A stretch of 64,000 nt of DNA from Klebsiella grimontii (lineage in GTDB: Bacteria > Pseudomonadota > Gammaproteobacteria > Enterobacterales > Enterobacteriaceae): the NCBI RefSeq assembly GCF_900200035.1, contig NZ_FZTC01000019.1, forward strand, positions 766,066 through 830,065, written 5' to 3'. This document shows, piece after piece, positions 1 to 8,633 of the stretch; positions within the stretch are counted from its first letter, which is position 1; the number at the start of each line of letters is the position of its first letter. The translations under genes and the position numbers were made by a program. The notes under the pieces were generated by a model that was given only the letters and a program-made list of their open reading frames with translations, made no database searches and was not told the origin of the DNA.

Positions 1-34
1 TCTGGACAACGCAGCTACTAAATACCGTAAGTAA
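1..34 (+). CDS. lpp: Lpp (Braun lipoprotein), 3' end only
   Basis: The first bases encode the C-terminus LDNAATKYRK followed by TAA. This is the conserved tail of the major outer-membrane (Braun) lipoprotein, whose last Lys is cross-linked to peptidoglycan by L,D-transpeptidases. Only ten codons are inside the window. The next gene, ldtE, encodes an L,D-transpeptidase, the same neighbour as in E. coli. The identification rests on the tail sequence plus synteny. Confidence 0.9.
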   Translation, partial: LDNAATKYRK

Positions 35-52
35 TAGTATCTGTGTAATAAA

Positions 53-80
53 AATGGCGCACATTGTGCGCCATTTTTTT
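53..80 (+). terminator. lpp terminator
   Basis: An inverted repeat, AATGGCGCAC / GTGCGCCATT, is followed by a run of T and begins 19 bases after the lpp stop. It is a typical strong Rho-independent terminator, as expected for this very highly expressed gene. Confidence 0.9.
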
Positions 81-98
81 TGTCTTCCGCATCCCCGC

Positions 99-1082
99 CT
101 ACTGCACGCTTTTCGCTTCATCCAGCGGCGTATTCTGTACCGACAGGCCCGACGCGGCGCTTTCACCCGCGGAGATCGCCACCGGATAGCCTGCTCGTCT
201 GGTCAGCGCGCGTTTAAGCTGCGCCTCATCAACCGCTTTATCCCCCGCAAACTGATGAAACTCCGCCGGAAGCGTATAGGCCATGGTCTGCGCGTTGCTG
301 CTCTCATCCGGCGTCAGCGGGCGATGAACTTCAACATAGCGCTTACCGTCCGGCTCCACGGCGAATTTGACCGGCTGGTTGATTATCCGCACCGGGGTGC
401 CGCTTTTCACCTGATTGAATAACGCCTGGATGTCCGCCGCGTTCATGCGCATGCAGCCGGAGCTTACGCGCAGACCGACGCTGTCCGGCGCGCTGGTGCC
501 ATGAATAAGATATTCACCGTTGCCGTACGCCAGACGCAGCGCATAGCGACCTAGCGGGTTATTCGGCCCTGCGGGCACCACCGGCGGCAGTTTAATCCCC
601 TTCTCCAGCGAGCGGGCGCGGATGCCCGCCGTCGGCGTCCAGGTGGGGTTCGGGATTTTCTGCCCGATACGGGTGGTCATCTCCGGCGTCTCCAGCCCCT
701 GCTGACCAATCCCCAGGGGATAAACCTGCACCTGATTCATTCCCGGCGGGAAGTAGTAGAGGCGCAGTTCCGCCAGGTTGACGACGATGCCCTCACGCGG
801 CACGTCCGGTAGCAGCATCTGCGAGGGTATCAGCACCTGTGTACCCGGTTTAGGCTGCACCGGCGCAATGGTATCGTTCGCTTCGAGGATCAGCATCGCC
901 GCCGTATCAAAACGACGGGCAATCGCCTGCAGGTTGCGGTCGCCCTCCTGTACCGTCCAGAACTGGTTCTCACCAATCAGACGACTATTGGCAGGAGGAA
1001 GGGGGTAATCAACGGCCCAGGCTGCGTGTGACGCGCTGAGGGCGCTCAGAAGAGCCAGGGTGATAAGAGAAGCGCGTTTCAT
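99..1082 (-). CDS. ldtE: L,D-transpeptidase LdtE (YnhG)
   Basis: Periplasmic L,D-transpeptidase that forms meso-DAP to meso-DAP (3-3) cross-links in peptidoglycan. The 327-residue protein has a Sec signal peptide (about residues 1-23, ending HAAWA), a LysM-like peptidoglycan-binding segment (about 41-88) and a YkuD catalytic domain (about 97-235). The catalytic signature is visible as His194 (YLIHGT) and Cys210 in SSGCMRM. It lies between lpp and the suf operon as in E. coli, whose LdtE is 334 residues. A 44-bp perfect palindrome separates it from sufE, so it is probably transcribed on its own. The assignment to LdtE rather than a paralogue (LdtA-D) rests on synteny. Confidence 0.92.
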   Translation of the reverse strand: MKRASLITLALLSALSASHAAWAVDYPLPPANSRLIGENQFWTVQEGDRNLQAIARRFDTAAMLILEANDTIAPVQPKPGTQVLIPSQMLLPDVPREGIVVNLAELRLYYFPPGMNQVQVYPLGIGQQGLETPEMTTRIGQKIPNPTWTPTAGIRARSLEKGIKLPPVVPAGPNNPLGRYALRLAYGNGEYLIHGTSAPDSVGLRVSSGCMRMNAADIQALFNQVKSGTPVRIINQPVKFAVEPDGKRYVEVHRPLTPDESSNAQTMAYTLPAEFHQFAGDKAVDEAQLKRALTRRAGYPVAISAGESAASGLSVQNTPLDEAKSVQ

Positions 1083-1118
1083 ACTGAGATTCCTTCTTTC
1101 GCTGATAAAACGCCAGGC

Positions 1119-1162
1119 CTGTTATGCACGACGGGAGGCTAGCCTCCCGTCGTGCATAACAG
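1119..1162. repeat. 44-bp perfect palindrome between sufE and ldtE
   Basis: Bases 1119-1140 (starting CTGTTATGCACGACGG) are repeated as an exact reverse complement in 1141-1162 with no spacer, giving two 22-bp arms. In RNA this would be a very stable hairpin 22 bases after the sufE stop, so it may end or protect the suf transcript. On the minus strand there is no U-run directly after it; the nearest is GTTTTATC about ten bases on. It is therefore not a textbook terminator. Confidence 0.95.
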
Positions 1163-1183
1163 AATGAAATCTACTGTTTTATT

Positions 1184-1600
1184 CTAGCTAAGATTTGCAG
1201 CTTTCGCGCGAATTGCGCGGATCATGGCTTCCAGTCCTTGCGAGCGCGAGGGGGTAAGATGCTGCGTCAAGGCCATTTTTTCAAACCACGGGCGCACGTC
1301 AAAAGCGGTCATATCCTTAGCCGTCATCTGGTCATAAAGGATAAATACCACCGCGATAAGTCCTTTCACGATGGCCGCGTCGCTGTCGCCGCGAAGCGCA
1401 ATAGCCCCACCCGGCTCCTGCGCCATCACGATCCACACCTGACTCTGGCAGCCCTGAATGATGTTCTGCGCGCTGTGTTCCTCCGGGCTCAGCGGCGCCA
1501 GGCGCTGTCCCAGTTCAATAATATAGAGATATTTCTCTTCCCAGTTCGCGCAACGGCTAAAGTTGCGCAGCAGTTTGTCTCTGTCCGGTAACGCCGCCAT
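1184..1600 (-). CDS. sufE: SufE, sulfur acceptor for SufS
   Basis: SufE takes the persulfide sulfur from the cysteine desulfurase SufS and passes it to the SufBCD scaffold. The 138-residue protein has the acceptor Cys51 in QGCQSQVW and a conserved C-terminus ending [12 protein letters not shown] place the start at the ATG encoding MAALPD, which gives the family length and leaves an 11-bp gap after sufS; an upstream in-frame start would run deep into sufS. It is the last gene of sufABCDSE. Confidence 0.95.
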   Translation of the reverse strand: MAALPDRDKLLRNFSRCANWEEKYLYIIELGQRLAPLSPEEHSAQNIIQGCQSQVWIVMAQEPGGAIALRGDSDAAIVKGLIAVVFILYDQMTAKDMTAFDVRPWFEKMALTQHLTPSRSQGLEAMIRAIRAKAANLS

Positions 1601-1611
1601 AGTCACTTCCT

Positions 1612-2841
1612 TTAGCTTAATAATTTGTGGATCCGCTGCAGGCCCGCTACCAGCCGGTCCACCTCTTCCGTGATATTGTACATCGCCAGCGATGCCCGGC
1701 ACATGGCAGGGACGCCGTAGAACGCCATGAGCGGCATGGCGCAGTGGTGCCCGGTCCGCACCGCGATGCCGTAGTTATCCAGGAAGCTGCCGACATCGTA
1801 GGCATGATGTTTGCCGAGATTAAAGGCAATCACTCCCAGGCGATTTGGCGGGCCGTACAGGGTTAAATCCGCCACGCTCTCCAGCGCCTGCAGCGCCTGC
1901 AGCGCGTAGCGCATCAGAGTTTGTTCATATTCCGCGATTTGCGTCAGCCCCAGCGCGCTGACGTAATCCAGCGCCGCGCCCAGTCCAATGATGCCGCCGG
2001 TATTCGGCGTTCCCGCCTCGAAGCGCCACGGCGCTTTTGCCCAGGTGGTGCCTTCCGTCAGGCTGACGGTGGCGATCATCGATCCGCCCCCTTCCCACGG
2101 CGGCATCGCCTGCAAAATGTCCTGTTTGACGTAGAGTACGCCGATCCCGGTGGGGCCATACAGCTTGTGCGCGGAGAAGGCGTAAAAATCGCAGTCCAGC
2201 GCCTGAACATCAACCGGATGGTGCATGACCGCCTGCGCGCCGTCCACCAGCACCTTCGCGCCATGCTGATGGGCTAAAGCGGCCAGGGCGGCGATCGGGT
2301 TTTCGGTTCCCAGCACGTTAGACACCTGGGTGATGGCCAGCAGGCGGGTGCGATCGTCAAACAGGCCGGGGATCGCATCCAGCTGCAGGGTACCGTCCTG
2401 ATTCAGCGGGATCACCCTCAGCTGCGCGCCTACTCTGGCGCACAGCATCTGCCATGGCACAATATTAGCGTGATGTTCCATCGCGCTGACGATGATATTG
2501 TCGCCGGCGCCGACGTTGGCGTTCCCCCAGCTGTTGGCCACGAGGTTAATGCCTTCCGTGGTGCCGCGAACAAACACTACCTCTTCCGCCGAGCTGGCGT
2601 TGAGGAACGTCGCCGCCTGCTGGCGCACCTGCTCCATTCGCGCCGTGGCTTCCGCGCTGAGCGTATGAATGCCGCGATGCACCGCCGCATAGCCGTGGCG
2701 GTAAAATCCCGCCTCGGCGTTAATCACCGCTTCCGGCTTCTGCGCGCTGGCGGCGCTATCGAGATAGGCTAGCGGCTGGCCGTTCACCTCGCGGTGGAGT
2801 AGCGGAAAATCCGCGCGCACGCGTTGCACTGAAAATGTCAT
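1612..2841 (-). CDS. sufS: SufS cysteine desulfurase
   Basis: PLP-dependent class V aminotransferase-fold enzyme that converts cysteine to alanine and forms a persulfide for Fe-S assembly. The PLP lysine is Lys226 in FSAHKLYG and the catalytic cysteine is Cys367 in RTGHHCAMP. At 409 residues it is three longer than the E. coli enzyme. The extra residues sit near position 315 (QALQAL), where the DNA has a tandem 9-bp repeat at 1882-1899. Its start overlaps the sufD stop by 4 bp, so the two are probably translationally coupled. Confidence 0.96.
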   Translation of the reverse strand: MTFSVQRVRADFPLLHREVNGQPLAYLDSAASAQKPEAVINAEAGFYRHGYAAVHRGIHTLSAEATARMEQVRQQAATFLNASSAEEVVFVRGTTEGINLVANSWGNANVGAGDNIIVSAMEHHANIVPWQMLCARVGAQLRVIPLNQDGTLQLDAIPGLFDDRTRLLAITQVSNVLGTENPIAALAALAHQHGAKVLVDGAQAVMHHPVDVQALDCDFYAFSAHKLYGPTGIGVLYVKQDILQAMPPWEGGGSMIATVSLTEGTTWAKAPWRFEAGTPNTGGIIGLGAALDYVSALGLTQIAEYEQTLMRYALQALQALESVADLTLYGPPNRLGVIAFNLGKHHAYDVGSFLDNYGIAVRTGHHCAMPLMAFYGVPAMCRASLAMYNITEEVDRLVAGLQRIHKLLS

Positions 2842-4112
2842 AGGTTGCCTCCCGGCAGACGCTGGCCGATACGCGCCAGTATCTGCTGCCTGAGCGCCTC
2901 ATCATCGATCGCTTCGGTGAGCTCGGCGGCAAAGGCGTAAAGAATCATCTGCTGCGCCGCCTGCTGCGTAATGCCGCGCGAGCGCAGATAAAACAGCTGT
3001 TCATCATCGATGCGCCCAATGGTCGCGCCGTGGCTGCACTTCACGTCATCAGCGTAAATCTCCAGCTGCGGTTTGGTATCCACTTCCGATAAGCGGCCAA
3101 GCAGCAGGTTGTTGTTGGTCATCTGGCCATCGGTTTTGATCGCATGCGGCGCGACGTTTATCAGGCCGTTAAATACCGCCCGCCCTTTGTCGTTGACGAT
3201 GGTTTTATGCAGCTGGCGGCTGTTGCAGTATCCGACTTTATGATCGAGCCAGGTGCGGCTGTCGCAGACTTCGCCGTTGACCGGCATCGCCAGCGAGTTA
3301 ATCCGCAGGTTGCTGTTTTCTCCGTTCAGCCGCGTGCTGGTGTGGTGGCGGAGCACCGCGCTCCCGAGGAGAAAACTGCTGCTGAAGGCGGAGCTGTCGC
3401 GCCCGAGCGCCAGGTCGTTGTGGGCAAAGTGGTAGCTTTGCGCATTCTCAAACGCCAGCTTGATATGCTGCAGGTGGGCGTTATCCGCCACGGTCATCGT
3501 CAGCCTTGCGCCGGTAAAGTGGCGCTGGTCGTTGAGGCTCAGATAGTGTTCGATGATGGTCGCCTGCGCGCCGCTCTCCAGCTCCAGATGATGGCGATAG
3601 TGGGCGGTATTCATTTCATCGCTCGCCAGCCCGCGCGTCAGGTGCATAATCAGCAGCGGTTTTTGCGGGCGCTGGTTGCGCCTGACCCGGATGTGGGTGA
3701 CGGTGGTTGCCAGGCTTTCGGTCAAATGCAGAAAGACTTCGGGCTGAACGGCGTCAGGCAGATGCTGACGCTCGTTATCCACCTGCACTTCATAGCCGCT
3801 GGCGGCCAGATCGTCGCTCAGGCTGTCGCTAAACTGACCGTCGACAAACACCAGGCGCCATGCCTCCACCGTTAGCGCCTGCGCGTCTCGCTGGGCCGCC
3901 GTCAGCGCCTGCGGCTGAGCGGCGACAAAGGTCTGATTCAGTAACGCGTCCAGCGGCGTATATTTCCAGTTTTCATTTTTACGCGTCGGCAGGCCCAGCC
4001 GCAGCAGCTGTTGCAGATGCTGATGCGCCTGCGGGCTGCGCTGCCCGCTTTGCGACTCAAACAGATGGTGCCACTGCTGCAGCGCGTTACTGCTGTTCGG
4101 TAAGCCAGCCAT
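2838..4112 (-). CDS. sufD: SufD, Fe-S scaffold subunit
   Basis: Partner of SufB in the SufBC2D scaffold, where Fe-S clusters are built under stress and iron limitation. The 424-residue protein starts [16 protein letters not shown] like E. coli SufD and has the family's C-terminal SufB/SufD core, including [20 protein letters not shown]. The chosen ATG lies 26 bp inside the 3' end of sufC, giving tight operon packing. A longer upstream frame would overlap sufC further and encodes no family sequence. Confidence 0.95.
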   Translation of the reverse strand: MAGLPNSSNALQQWHHLFESQSGQRSPQAHQHLQQLLRLGLPTRKNENWKYTPLDALLNQTFVAAQPQALTAAQRDAQALTVEAWRLVFVDGQFSDSLSDDLAASGYEVQVDNERQHLPDAVQPEVFLHLTESLATTVTHIRVRRNQRPQKPLLIMHLTRGLASDEMNTAHYRHHLELESGAQATIIEHYLSLNDQRHFTGARLTMTVADNAHLQHIKLAFENAQSYHFAHNDLALGRDSSAFSSSFLLGSAVLRHHTSTRLNGENSNLRINSLAMPVNGEVCDSRTWLDHKVGYCNSRQLHKTIVNDKGRAVFNGLINVAPHAIKTDGQMTNNNLLLGRLSEVDTKPQLEIYADDVKCSHGATIGRIDDEQLFYLRSRGITQQAAQQMILYAFAAELTEAIDDEALRQQILARIGQRLPGGNL

Positions 4113-4833
4113 AGCCCTGCTCCTCCAGTTGTTTGACCAGAGTAAAGTCGCCGGATTTGACGATCCGCCCCTGGTACAGCACGTGGACGTAATCCGGCTT
4201 GATATAGTCGAGAATGCGCTGATAGTGGGTGACGATAATAAACGCGCGCTTGCCGTCGCGCAGGGCGTTAACGCCGTCAGAGACAATCTTCAGCGCGTCG
4301 ATATCCAGCCCGGAGTCGGACTCGTCGAGGATGCACAGCTCCGGTTCCAGTACCGCCATCTGCAGGATATCGTTGCGCTTTTTCTCGCCGCCGGAGAAGC
4401 CGACGTTAACCGAACGGGTCAGCAGATCCTCGGGCATTTTCAGCAGCTTAATTTTCTCTTCCATCAGGTCCTGGAAGTCAAAGCGGTCAAGCTGCTCCTG
4501 GCCGCGGTAGCGGCGCACGGCGTTGAGCGCGGTTTGCAGGAAAAACTGATTGCTGACGCCGGGAATTTCCACCGGATACTGGAAGGCCATAAAGATGCCT
4601 TCGCCGGCGCGATCCTCCGGGGCGAGCTCCAGCAGATCTTTGCCTTTAAACGCCACGCTACCGCCGGTCACTTCATAGTCTTCGCGTCCGGCCAGGGTGG
4701 CGGAGAGCGTACTTTTCCCGGAGCCGTTCGGCCCCATAATGGCGTGCACTTCGCCGGGGCGAACGTCCAGATTCAGTCCGCGCAGGATCTCTTTGTCTTC
4801 GACGGCGACCTGCAAATTTTTAATACTTAACAT
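4087..4833 (-). CDS. sufC: SufC ATPase
   Basis: Soluble ABC-type ATPase of the SufBC2D complex; ATP binding drives rearrangement of SufB and SufD. The 248 residues include Walker A GPNGSGKST (about 34-42), the signature FSGGEKKRND and Walker B ELCILDESDSGLD. I chose the start at MLSIKNLQ because it matches the family length and leaves a 16-bp gap after sufB. The next gene, sufD, starts 26 bp before its end. Confidence 0.96.
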   Translation of the reverse strand: MLSIKNLQVAVEDKEILRGLNLDVRPGEVHAIMGPNGSGKSTLSATLAGREDYEVTGGSVAFKGKDLLELAPEDRAGEGIFMAFQYPVEIPGVSNQFFLQTALNAVRRYRGQEQLDRFDFQDLMEEKIKLLKMPEDLLTRSVNVGFSGGEKKRNDILQMAVLEPELCILDESDSGLDIDALKIVSDGVNALRDGKRAFIIVTHYQRILDYIKPDYVHVLYQGRIVKSGDFTLVKQLEEQGYGWLTEQQ

Positions 4834-4849
4834 CTTATTTCCTTTGTTA

Positions 4850-6337
4850 TCAGCCGACGCTGTGTTCAAGACTAATCGCCAGTAATTTCTGCGCTTCTAC
4901 GGCAAACTCCAGCGGCAGCTCTGAGAAAACGTCCTTACAGAAACCGTTGACGATCATCGAAATCGCATCATCCTCGCTGATGCCGCGCTGCAGGCAGTAA
5001 AACAGCTGATCTTCGCCGATCCGCGACGTGGTCGCTTCATGCTCCAGCTGCGCGCTGTTGTTCCGGCATTCCACGTAAGGGAAGGTATGCGCCCCGCTGT
5101 CCGGACCAATCAGCATCGAATCACACTGGGTGAAGTTGCGCGCGTTGGTTGCGGTGGGCATAATTTTGACCAGCCCGCGATAGCTGTTCTGGCTGTGGCC
5201 GGCAGAAATCCCCTTCGAGATAATCGTCGAGCGGGTGTTTTTACCGATATGGATCATCTTGGTCCCCGTATCCGCCTGCTGATGGCCGCTGGTCAGCGCC
5301 ACCGAGAAGAACTCGCCGATGGAGTTATCCCCGCGCAGAATACAGCTTGGATATTTCCAGGTGATCGCCGAGCCGGTTTCCGACTGGGTCCACGACATTT
5401 TGCTGTTCTCGCCCTCGCACAGCGCGCGCTTGGTGACGAAGTTAAGGATCCCGCCGGTGTTGTTGTCGCCGGGGAACCAGTTTTGCACCGTGGAGTACTT
5501 CACCTCGGCATCCTTATGAATGATCACTTCAACCACCGCCGCGTGCAGCTGGTAGCTATCGCGTACCGGCGCCGAGCAGCCTTCAATGTAGCTTACATAG
5601 CTGCCTTCGTCGGCGACCAGAATGGTGCGCTCGAACTGGCCGGTTTTTTCCGCGTTGATGCGGAAATAGGTCGACAGCTCCATCGGGCAGCGTACGCCTT
5701 TAGGAACATAGATAAAGGTCCCGTCGGAGGCCACCGCCGCGTTGAGGGCGGCAAAGAAGTTGTCGTTGCCCGGCACCACGGTGCCGAGGTATTTCTGCAC
5801 CAGTTCCGGGTGCTCGTGGATCGCCTCGCCGAACGAACAGAAGATAATCCCCTGCTCCGCCAGCTTTTCGCGATAGGTGGTGGCGACGGAAACCGAGTCA
5901 AAAATGGCGTCGACCGCCACTTCCCGCCCCTCGCGCACCGGCACGCCGAGGAGATTGAACGCCTCTTCAACTTCATTGGTCAAAAACGCGCTGGAGCCCG
6001 TCTGCTGCAAAGCGCCAGGCTCAGAGGCGCAGGCGTCATCGCAGTTGCCGCAGGAGGGCGCCGAGTAATAGCTGTAATCCTGATAGTTCAGCTTGTCGTA
6101 GTGCGCCTTCAGCCAGTGCGGCTCTTCCATCGCCTGCCAGGCCTTAAACGCGTTCAGACGAAACTCCAGCATCCATTCCGGCTCATTGCGGCGCGCGGAA
6201 ATCGCCCGAACCACCTCTTCGTTTATGCCTTTCGCCAGCTCATCGGTCTGCAGCTGCGTGAAAAAGCCTTCTTTATAGTTGAGTGGCCCGCCGCTCCAGG
6301 TTTTGACATCGTCGGTTGCTTCAGTATTACGAGACAT
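4850..6337 (-). CDS. sufB: SufB, Fe-S scaffold subunit
   Basis: Core scaffold of the SUF pathway that receives sulfur from SufE and assembles the cluster at its interface with SufD. The 495 residues align without gaps to E. coli SufB as I know it. The functionally important cysteines are present: Cys254 in YIEGCSAPV and Cys405 in NFTQCDSM. The start at [10 protein letters not shown] gives the family length and follows the sufA stop by only two bases. Confidence 0.96.
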   Translation of the reverse strand: MSRNTEATDDVKTWSGGPLNYKEGFFTQLQTDELAKGINEEVVRAISARRNEPEWMLEFRLNAFKAWQAMEEPHWLKAHYDKLNYQDYSYYSAPSCGNCDDACASEPGALQQTGSSAFLTNEVEEAFNLLGVPVREGREVAVDAIFDSVSVATTYREKLAEQGIIFCSFGEAIHEHPELVQKYLGTVVPGNDNFFAALNAAVASDGTFIYVPKGVRCPMELSTYFRINAEKTGQFERTILVADEGSYVSYIEGCSAPVRDSYQLHAAVVEVIIHKDAEVKYSTVQNWFPGDNNTGGILNFVTKRALCEGENSKMSWTQSETGSAITWKYPSCILRGDNSIGEFFSVALTSGHQQADTGTKMIHIGKNTRSTIISKGISAGHSQNSYRGLVKIMPTATNARNFTQCDSMLIGPDSGAHTFPYVECRNNSAQLEHEATTSRIGEDQLFYCLQRGISEDDAISMIVNGFCKDVFSELPLEFAVEAQKLLAISLEHSVG

Positions 6338-6339
6338 AG

Positions 6340-6717
6340 TTACTCCGCCTGAACGCCAAAACTTTCGCCGCAGCCGCATTCGTGCTGGGCTTTTGGATTA
6401 TGGAATTTGAAGATTTGATTTAAGCCTTCGCGAACGTAATCGAGTTCGGTGCCATCAATAAACGGCATGGCCTGCAGCGGCGCCCATAGCTTCGCGCCGT
6501 CGCGCTCAAAGAGCAGGTCGTCTTTCGCCGGTTCAGCGATTAATTCGAGAACGTAGCCAAAACCGGCGCAGCCGCTGGTTTTAACCCCCAGGCGCAGCCC
6601 CTGCATATCAGGCTGTTTGCGGACCAGATCGCGAATATGGGCGGCGGCGGCTGGAGTCATGACCAGCCCACGCCAGCTAAAATCTTCGGGATTGAAAGTT
6701 CCTGCATGTGAATTCAT
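6340..6717 (-). CDS. sufA: SufA, A-type Fe-S carrier
   Basis: A-type carrier that takes Fe-S clusters from SufBCD to apo-proteins. The 125 residues hold the three conserved cysteines: Cys50 in TSGCAGFGY, and Cys114 and Cys116 in HECGCGESF. It is the first gene of the operon. A Fur box lies about 45 bp upstream of its start. In E. coli this promoter is also controlled by IscR and OxyR; I did not resolve those sites here. Confidence 0.95.
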   Translation of the reverse strand: MNSHAGTFNPEDFSWRGLVMTPAAAAHIRDLVRKQPDMQGLRLGVKTSGCAGFGYVLELIAEPAKDDLLFERDGAKLWAPLQAMPFIDGTELDYVREGLNQIFKFHNPKAQHECGCGESFGVQAE

Positions 6718-6762
6718 CGCTCTACCTCATAGGTTGACGCCATCGGGACATACCGCTATGTT

Positions 6763-6782
6763 AGTGATAATGATTATCACTT
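6763..6782 (-). promoter_or_regulatory. Fur box in the sufA promoter
   Basis: The sequence AGTGATAATGATTATCACTT is a near-perfect palindrome and a strong match to the Fur consensus (GATAATGATAATCATTATC). It lies 45-65 bp upstream of sufA. Repression of suf by Fe-Fur is established in E. coli; here it is inferred from the site. Confidence 0.85.
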
Positions 6783-7117
6783 CAACCCATCCGAAGAAGG
6801 GGTATTCCCCCATCAGGCTCTTTTTATAAGCATAGACCCTGACAGGAGAGATATCGGAGATGGAATAAATTGTTCAATACTTTGATTAATAATGTATTTC
6901 ATGGGGTGGAAGGCAGAAGTTGCTGGAAAATTAAAATATGCATCGAAAATACCTATTTTTGAGATAGATGATTTGCCTTGCATACAACCCGCCGTGGAAG
7001 GCAACAGACTTACCGTCGCCTATTACGGGTAGAAAAGTGGGAGCTTTACCGGCTATGAGGCCGAAAAGGCCTGACTAACGGCGGGAATAGAACGACGCAG
7101 CGTCACGACGATTGCAT
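6783..7117. other. Intergenic stretch between sufA and the fimbrial operon
   Basis: About 335 bp without a gene I can support. The sufA-proximal part should hold the upstream activation region of the suf promoter. The rest includes a short GGCCgaaaaGGCC hairpin near 7052-7064 but no convincing ORF, and E. coli ydiH is not found here. This is the left edge of the fimbrial island. I saw no direct repeat or integrase that would explain insertion. Confidence 0.5.
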
Positions 7118-7160
7118 AAAAAAATACGTAACCGGCGTCGCGCTGACACGGTTGCCGGTT
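7118..7160 (-). terminator. Terminator of the fimbrial operon
   Basis: Read on the minus strand, AACCGGC and GCCGGTT arms (7154-7160 and 7130-7136) form a stem with a 17-base loop. A run of seven T follows after a few bases. The stem begins at the last base of the final pilin's stop codon. The large loop makes it weaker than a canonical terminator. Confidence 0.6.
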
Positions 7161-7672
7161 TAATTGTACTGTAGCGTCATGACCACAACGGCACTCACGC
7201 TGCCGGGCGTCGCGCCCCCTGACATCGATTTAACCGAGGCCTGCATGGCCAGGGTGGCGGTTCTGTCTGCCGCGATGTTGCGCATAATACTGGAACCCGT
7301 CCCCTTTAGCGCGCCGCTGCCCGCCTCGCTCATCGCGATCGCCACGTTTGTTGCGGTACCGCTATTCATATAATAGTCAGGGCCGGCAACCGGATCCGGG
7401 TTTCCGGTGAAGGAGGCCGTTACGCTGCGCGTTCCCGCCGGGCAGTTGGTAAACAGCAAATTAAAGGCCACCGGGTCGGAGGATGACCCTGGCGTAACCA
7501 TATTTGTTGCCTGAATATCGCCAAGATTGACATTGAGGTTGCTATTTCCGCCATTAAATATACAGGGCGAGGCAACAATATTTCCCGTTACGCCTACGCT
7601 CACGCTGTCGGCAGAAAACGCTTTCCAGCACAGAAAAGCCAGAAGAAGCATTTTTTTGTGGGGTATTTTCAT
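7160..7672 (-). CDS. Fimbrial minor subunit (FimF/FimG-like)
   Basis: A 170-residue type-1-family pilin, with a signal peptide (about residues 1-20, ending CWKAFS) and a single immunoglobulin-like domain. The two disulfide cysteines are in SPCIFNGG and TNCPAGTR. The C-terminus VVVMTLQYN carries the penultimate Tyr and alternating hydrophobic beta-strand recognised by periplasmic chaperones. It is the last gene of the operon, 11 bp after the two-domain adhesin gene. Most likely it is an adaptor pilin of the tip or a terminating subunit; sequence alone does not say which. Confidence 0.8.
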   Translation of the reverse strand: MKIPHKKMLLLAFLCWKAFSADSVSVGVTGNIVASPCIFNGGNSNLNVNLGDIQATNMVTPGSSSDPVAFNLLFTNCPAGTRSVTASFTGNPDPVAGPDYYMNSGTATNVAIAMSEAGSGALKGTGSSIMRNIAADRTATLAMQASVKSMSGGATPGSVSAVVVMTLQYN

Positions 7673-7683
7673 TTTTTCACCTG

Positions 7684-8631
7684 TTACTGGTACGTCAAAT
7701 TCAGCGTGGCGGTCGCGTTTGCCGAGCCTGACTCAACGGACGTTAAGGTCTGGTAATAACGGGCCGTCAACGGCAGCGTTTCCTGGCCGCCCGCAGAGCG
7801 TTTTAATAACAGCGGGCTATTGATAGCCAACGGAGCGCCGTTATATAAAAGCTGGACTCCCACGCCTTTTGCCGTCCCGGCGCTGCCCTGCCCCGTTAAT
7901 GCCATGACGCTGGTATCGGCAACGTCCGGATGCTGTACGCCGCTCAGCGATACATTAATATTGGTTCCGGCGCTGCAGCTTAATCCCAGATTCTGCGTAT
8001 TCTGCGCGCCCGCAGGCGTGGTGCCGACGGCCGAGCCGAACGTTGCCGCTGAAATATCGCCAATCGGGAAGGTCAGTTGAGACGTCGTGATATTGCAGGC
8101 CAGCGCGTTAATGGTCCCATCGGTGAGTTTGGTGGTCAGGCCGTCACGGTAGACGCCGTCGCTGCCCTGTAGCGTCACCACGCCGATCGTTCCCGGCGTT
8201 AATGCGCCCGACGACACCTGGCCGGTGACCACCAGCTCAATTTTACCGCCCCACCACTCCACGTAGGAGGACTGCGCTTCATAAGAAAAGGTATTACTCG
8301 GGTTTTCAAAGTAATTCCCGGAAGAGAAGCGAATACCAATCCCCGCGACATTGGTGGCGTAAACATGATTACCGTAGCTACTCGGCGTCGCGCTAAGGTA
8401 GCGCATGCTAAACCCAAGCATTAATGGGTTGGTGCATCCGGTTAAATAAGAGCTGGTTATCGTCGCGTTACGAGAAAAAATAACCGTTCCGACCGGCGCA
8501 TCACGCTGTACGGTAAGGGTTCCCACAGACAGCGTGGAGAGCTGCGGGATAATTGTCGTGCAGGTTCCGGCACGCGCGCTATTCCATCCGGCCATTAAGC
8601 CGAGCAAAATAACAGAATAAATCAATCTCAT
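7684..8631 (-). CDS. Fimbrial tip adhesin (FimH-like, two-domain)
   Basis: At 315 residues it is about twice the size of a pilin, as expected for a tip adhesin: signal peptide (about 1-21), an N-terminal lectin-like domain, then a C-terminal pilin domain from about residue 175 (NALACNITTSQLTFPIG) ending ATATLNLTYQ. The pilin domain has its own cysteine pair, ACNIT and LSCSAG. I chose the ATG giving MRLIYS, which follows the usher stop by two bases and is preceded by AGGAACG. A TTG 21 bp upstream would overlap the usher gene. The receptor cannot be predicted. The binding domain does not resemble mannose-specific FimH closely enough to assign specificity. Confidence 0.75.
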   Translation of the reverse strand: MRLIYSVILLGLMAGWNSARAGTCTTIIPQLSTLSVGTLTVQRDAPVGTVIFSRNATITSSYLTGCTNPLMLGFSMRYLSATPSSYGNHVYATNVAGIGIRFSSGNYFENPSNTFSYEAQSSYVEWWGGKIELVVTGQVSSGALTPGTIGVVTLQGSDGVYRDGLTTKLTDGTINALACNITTSQLTFPIGDISAATFGSAVGTTPAGAQNTQNLGLSCSAGTNINVSLSGVQHPDVADTSVMALTGQGSAGTAKGVGVQLLYNGAPLAINSPLLLKRSAGGQETLPLTARYYQTLTSVESGSANATATLNLTYQ

Positions 8632-8633
8632 TT

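Noticed and set aside
5096..5098. SufB has Ser where, as I recall it, E. coli has Cys414
   Set aside because: The functionally required cysteines 254 and 405 are intact, and Cys414 is not known to be essential, so this is ordinary variation.
5039..6352. Long open frame (437 codons) on the plus strand, antisense to sufB
   Set aside because: It lies fully within sufB in a high-GC region where the opposite frame stays open by codon bias; the translation is Arg/Gln/His-rich with no recognisable domain.
6813..7004. 63-codon open frame between sufA and the fimbrial operon
   Set aside because: No ribosome site, and I could not match it to the E. coli gene ydiH expected in this position.
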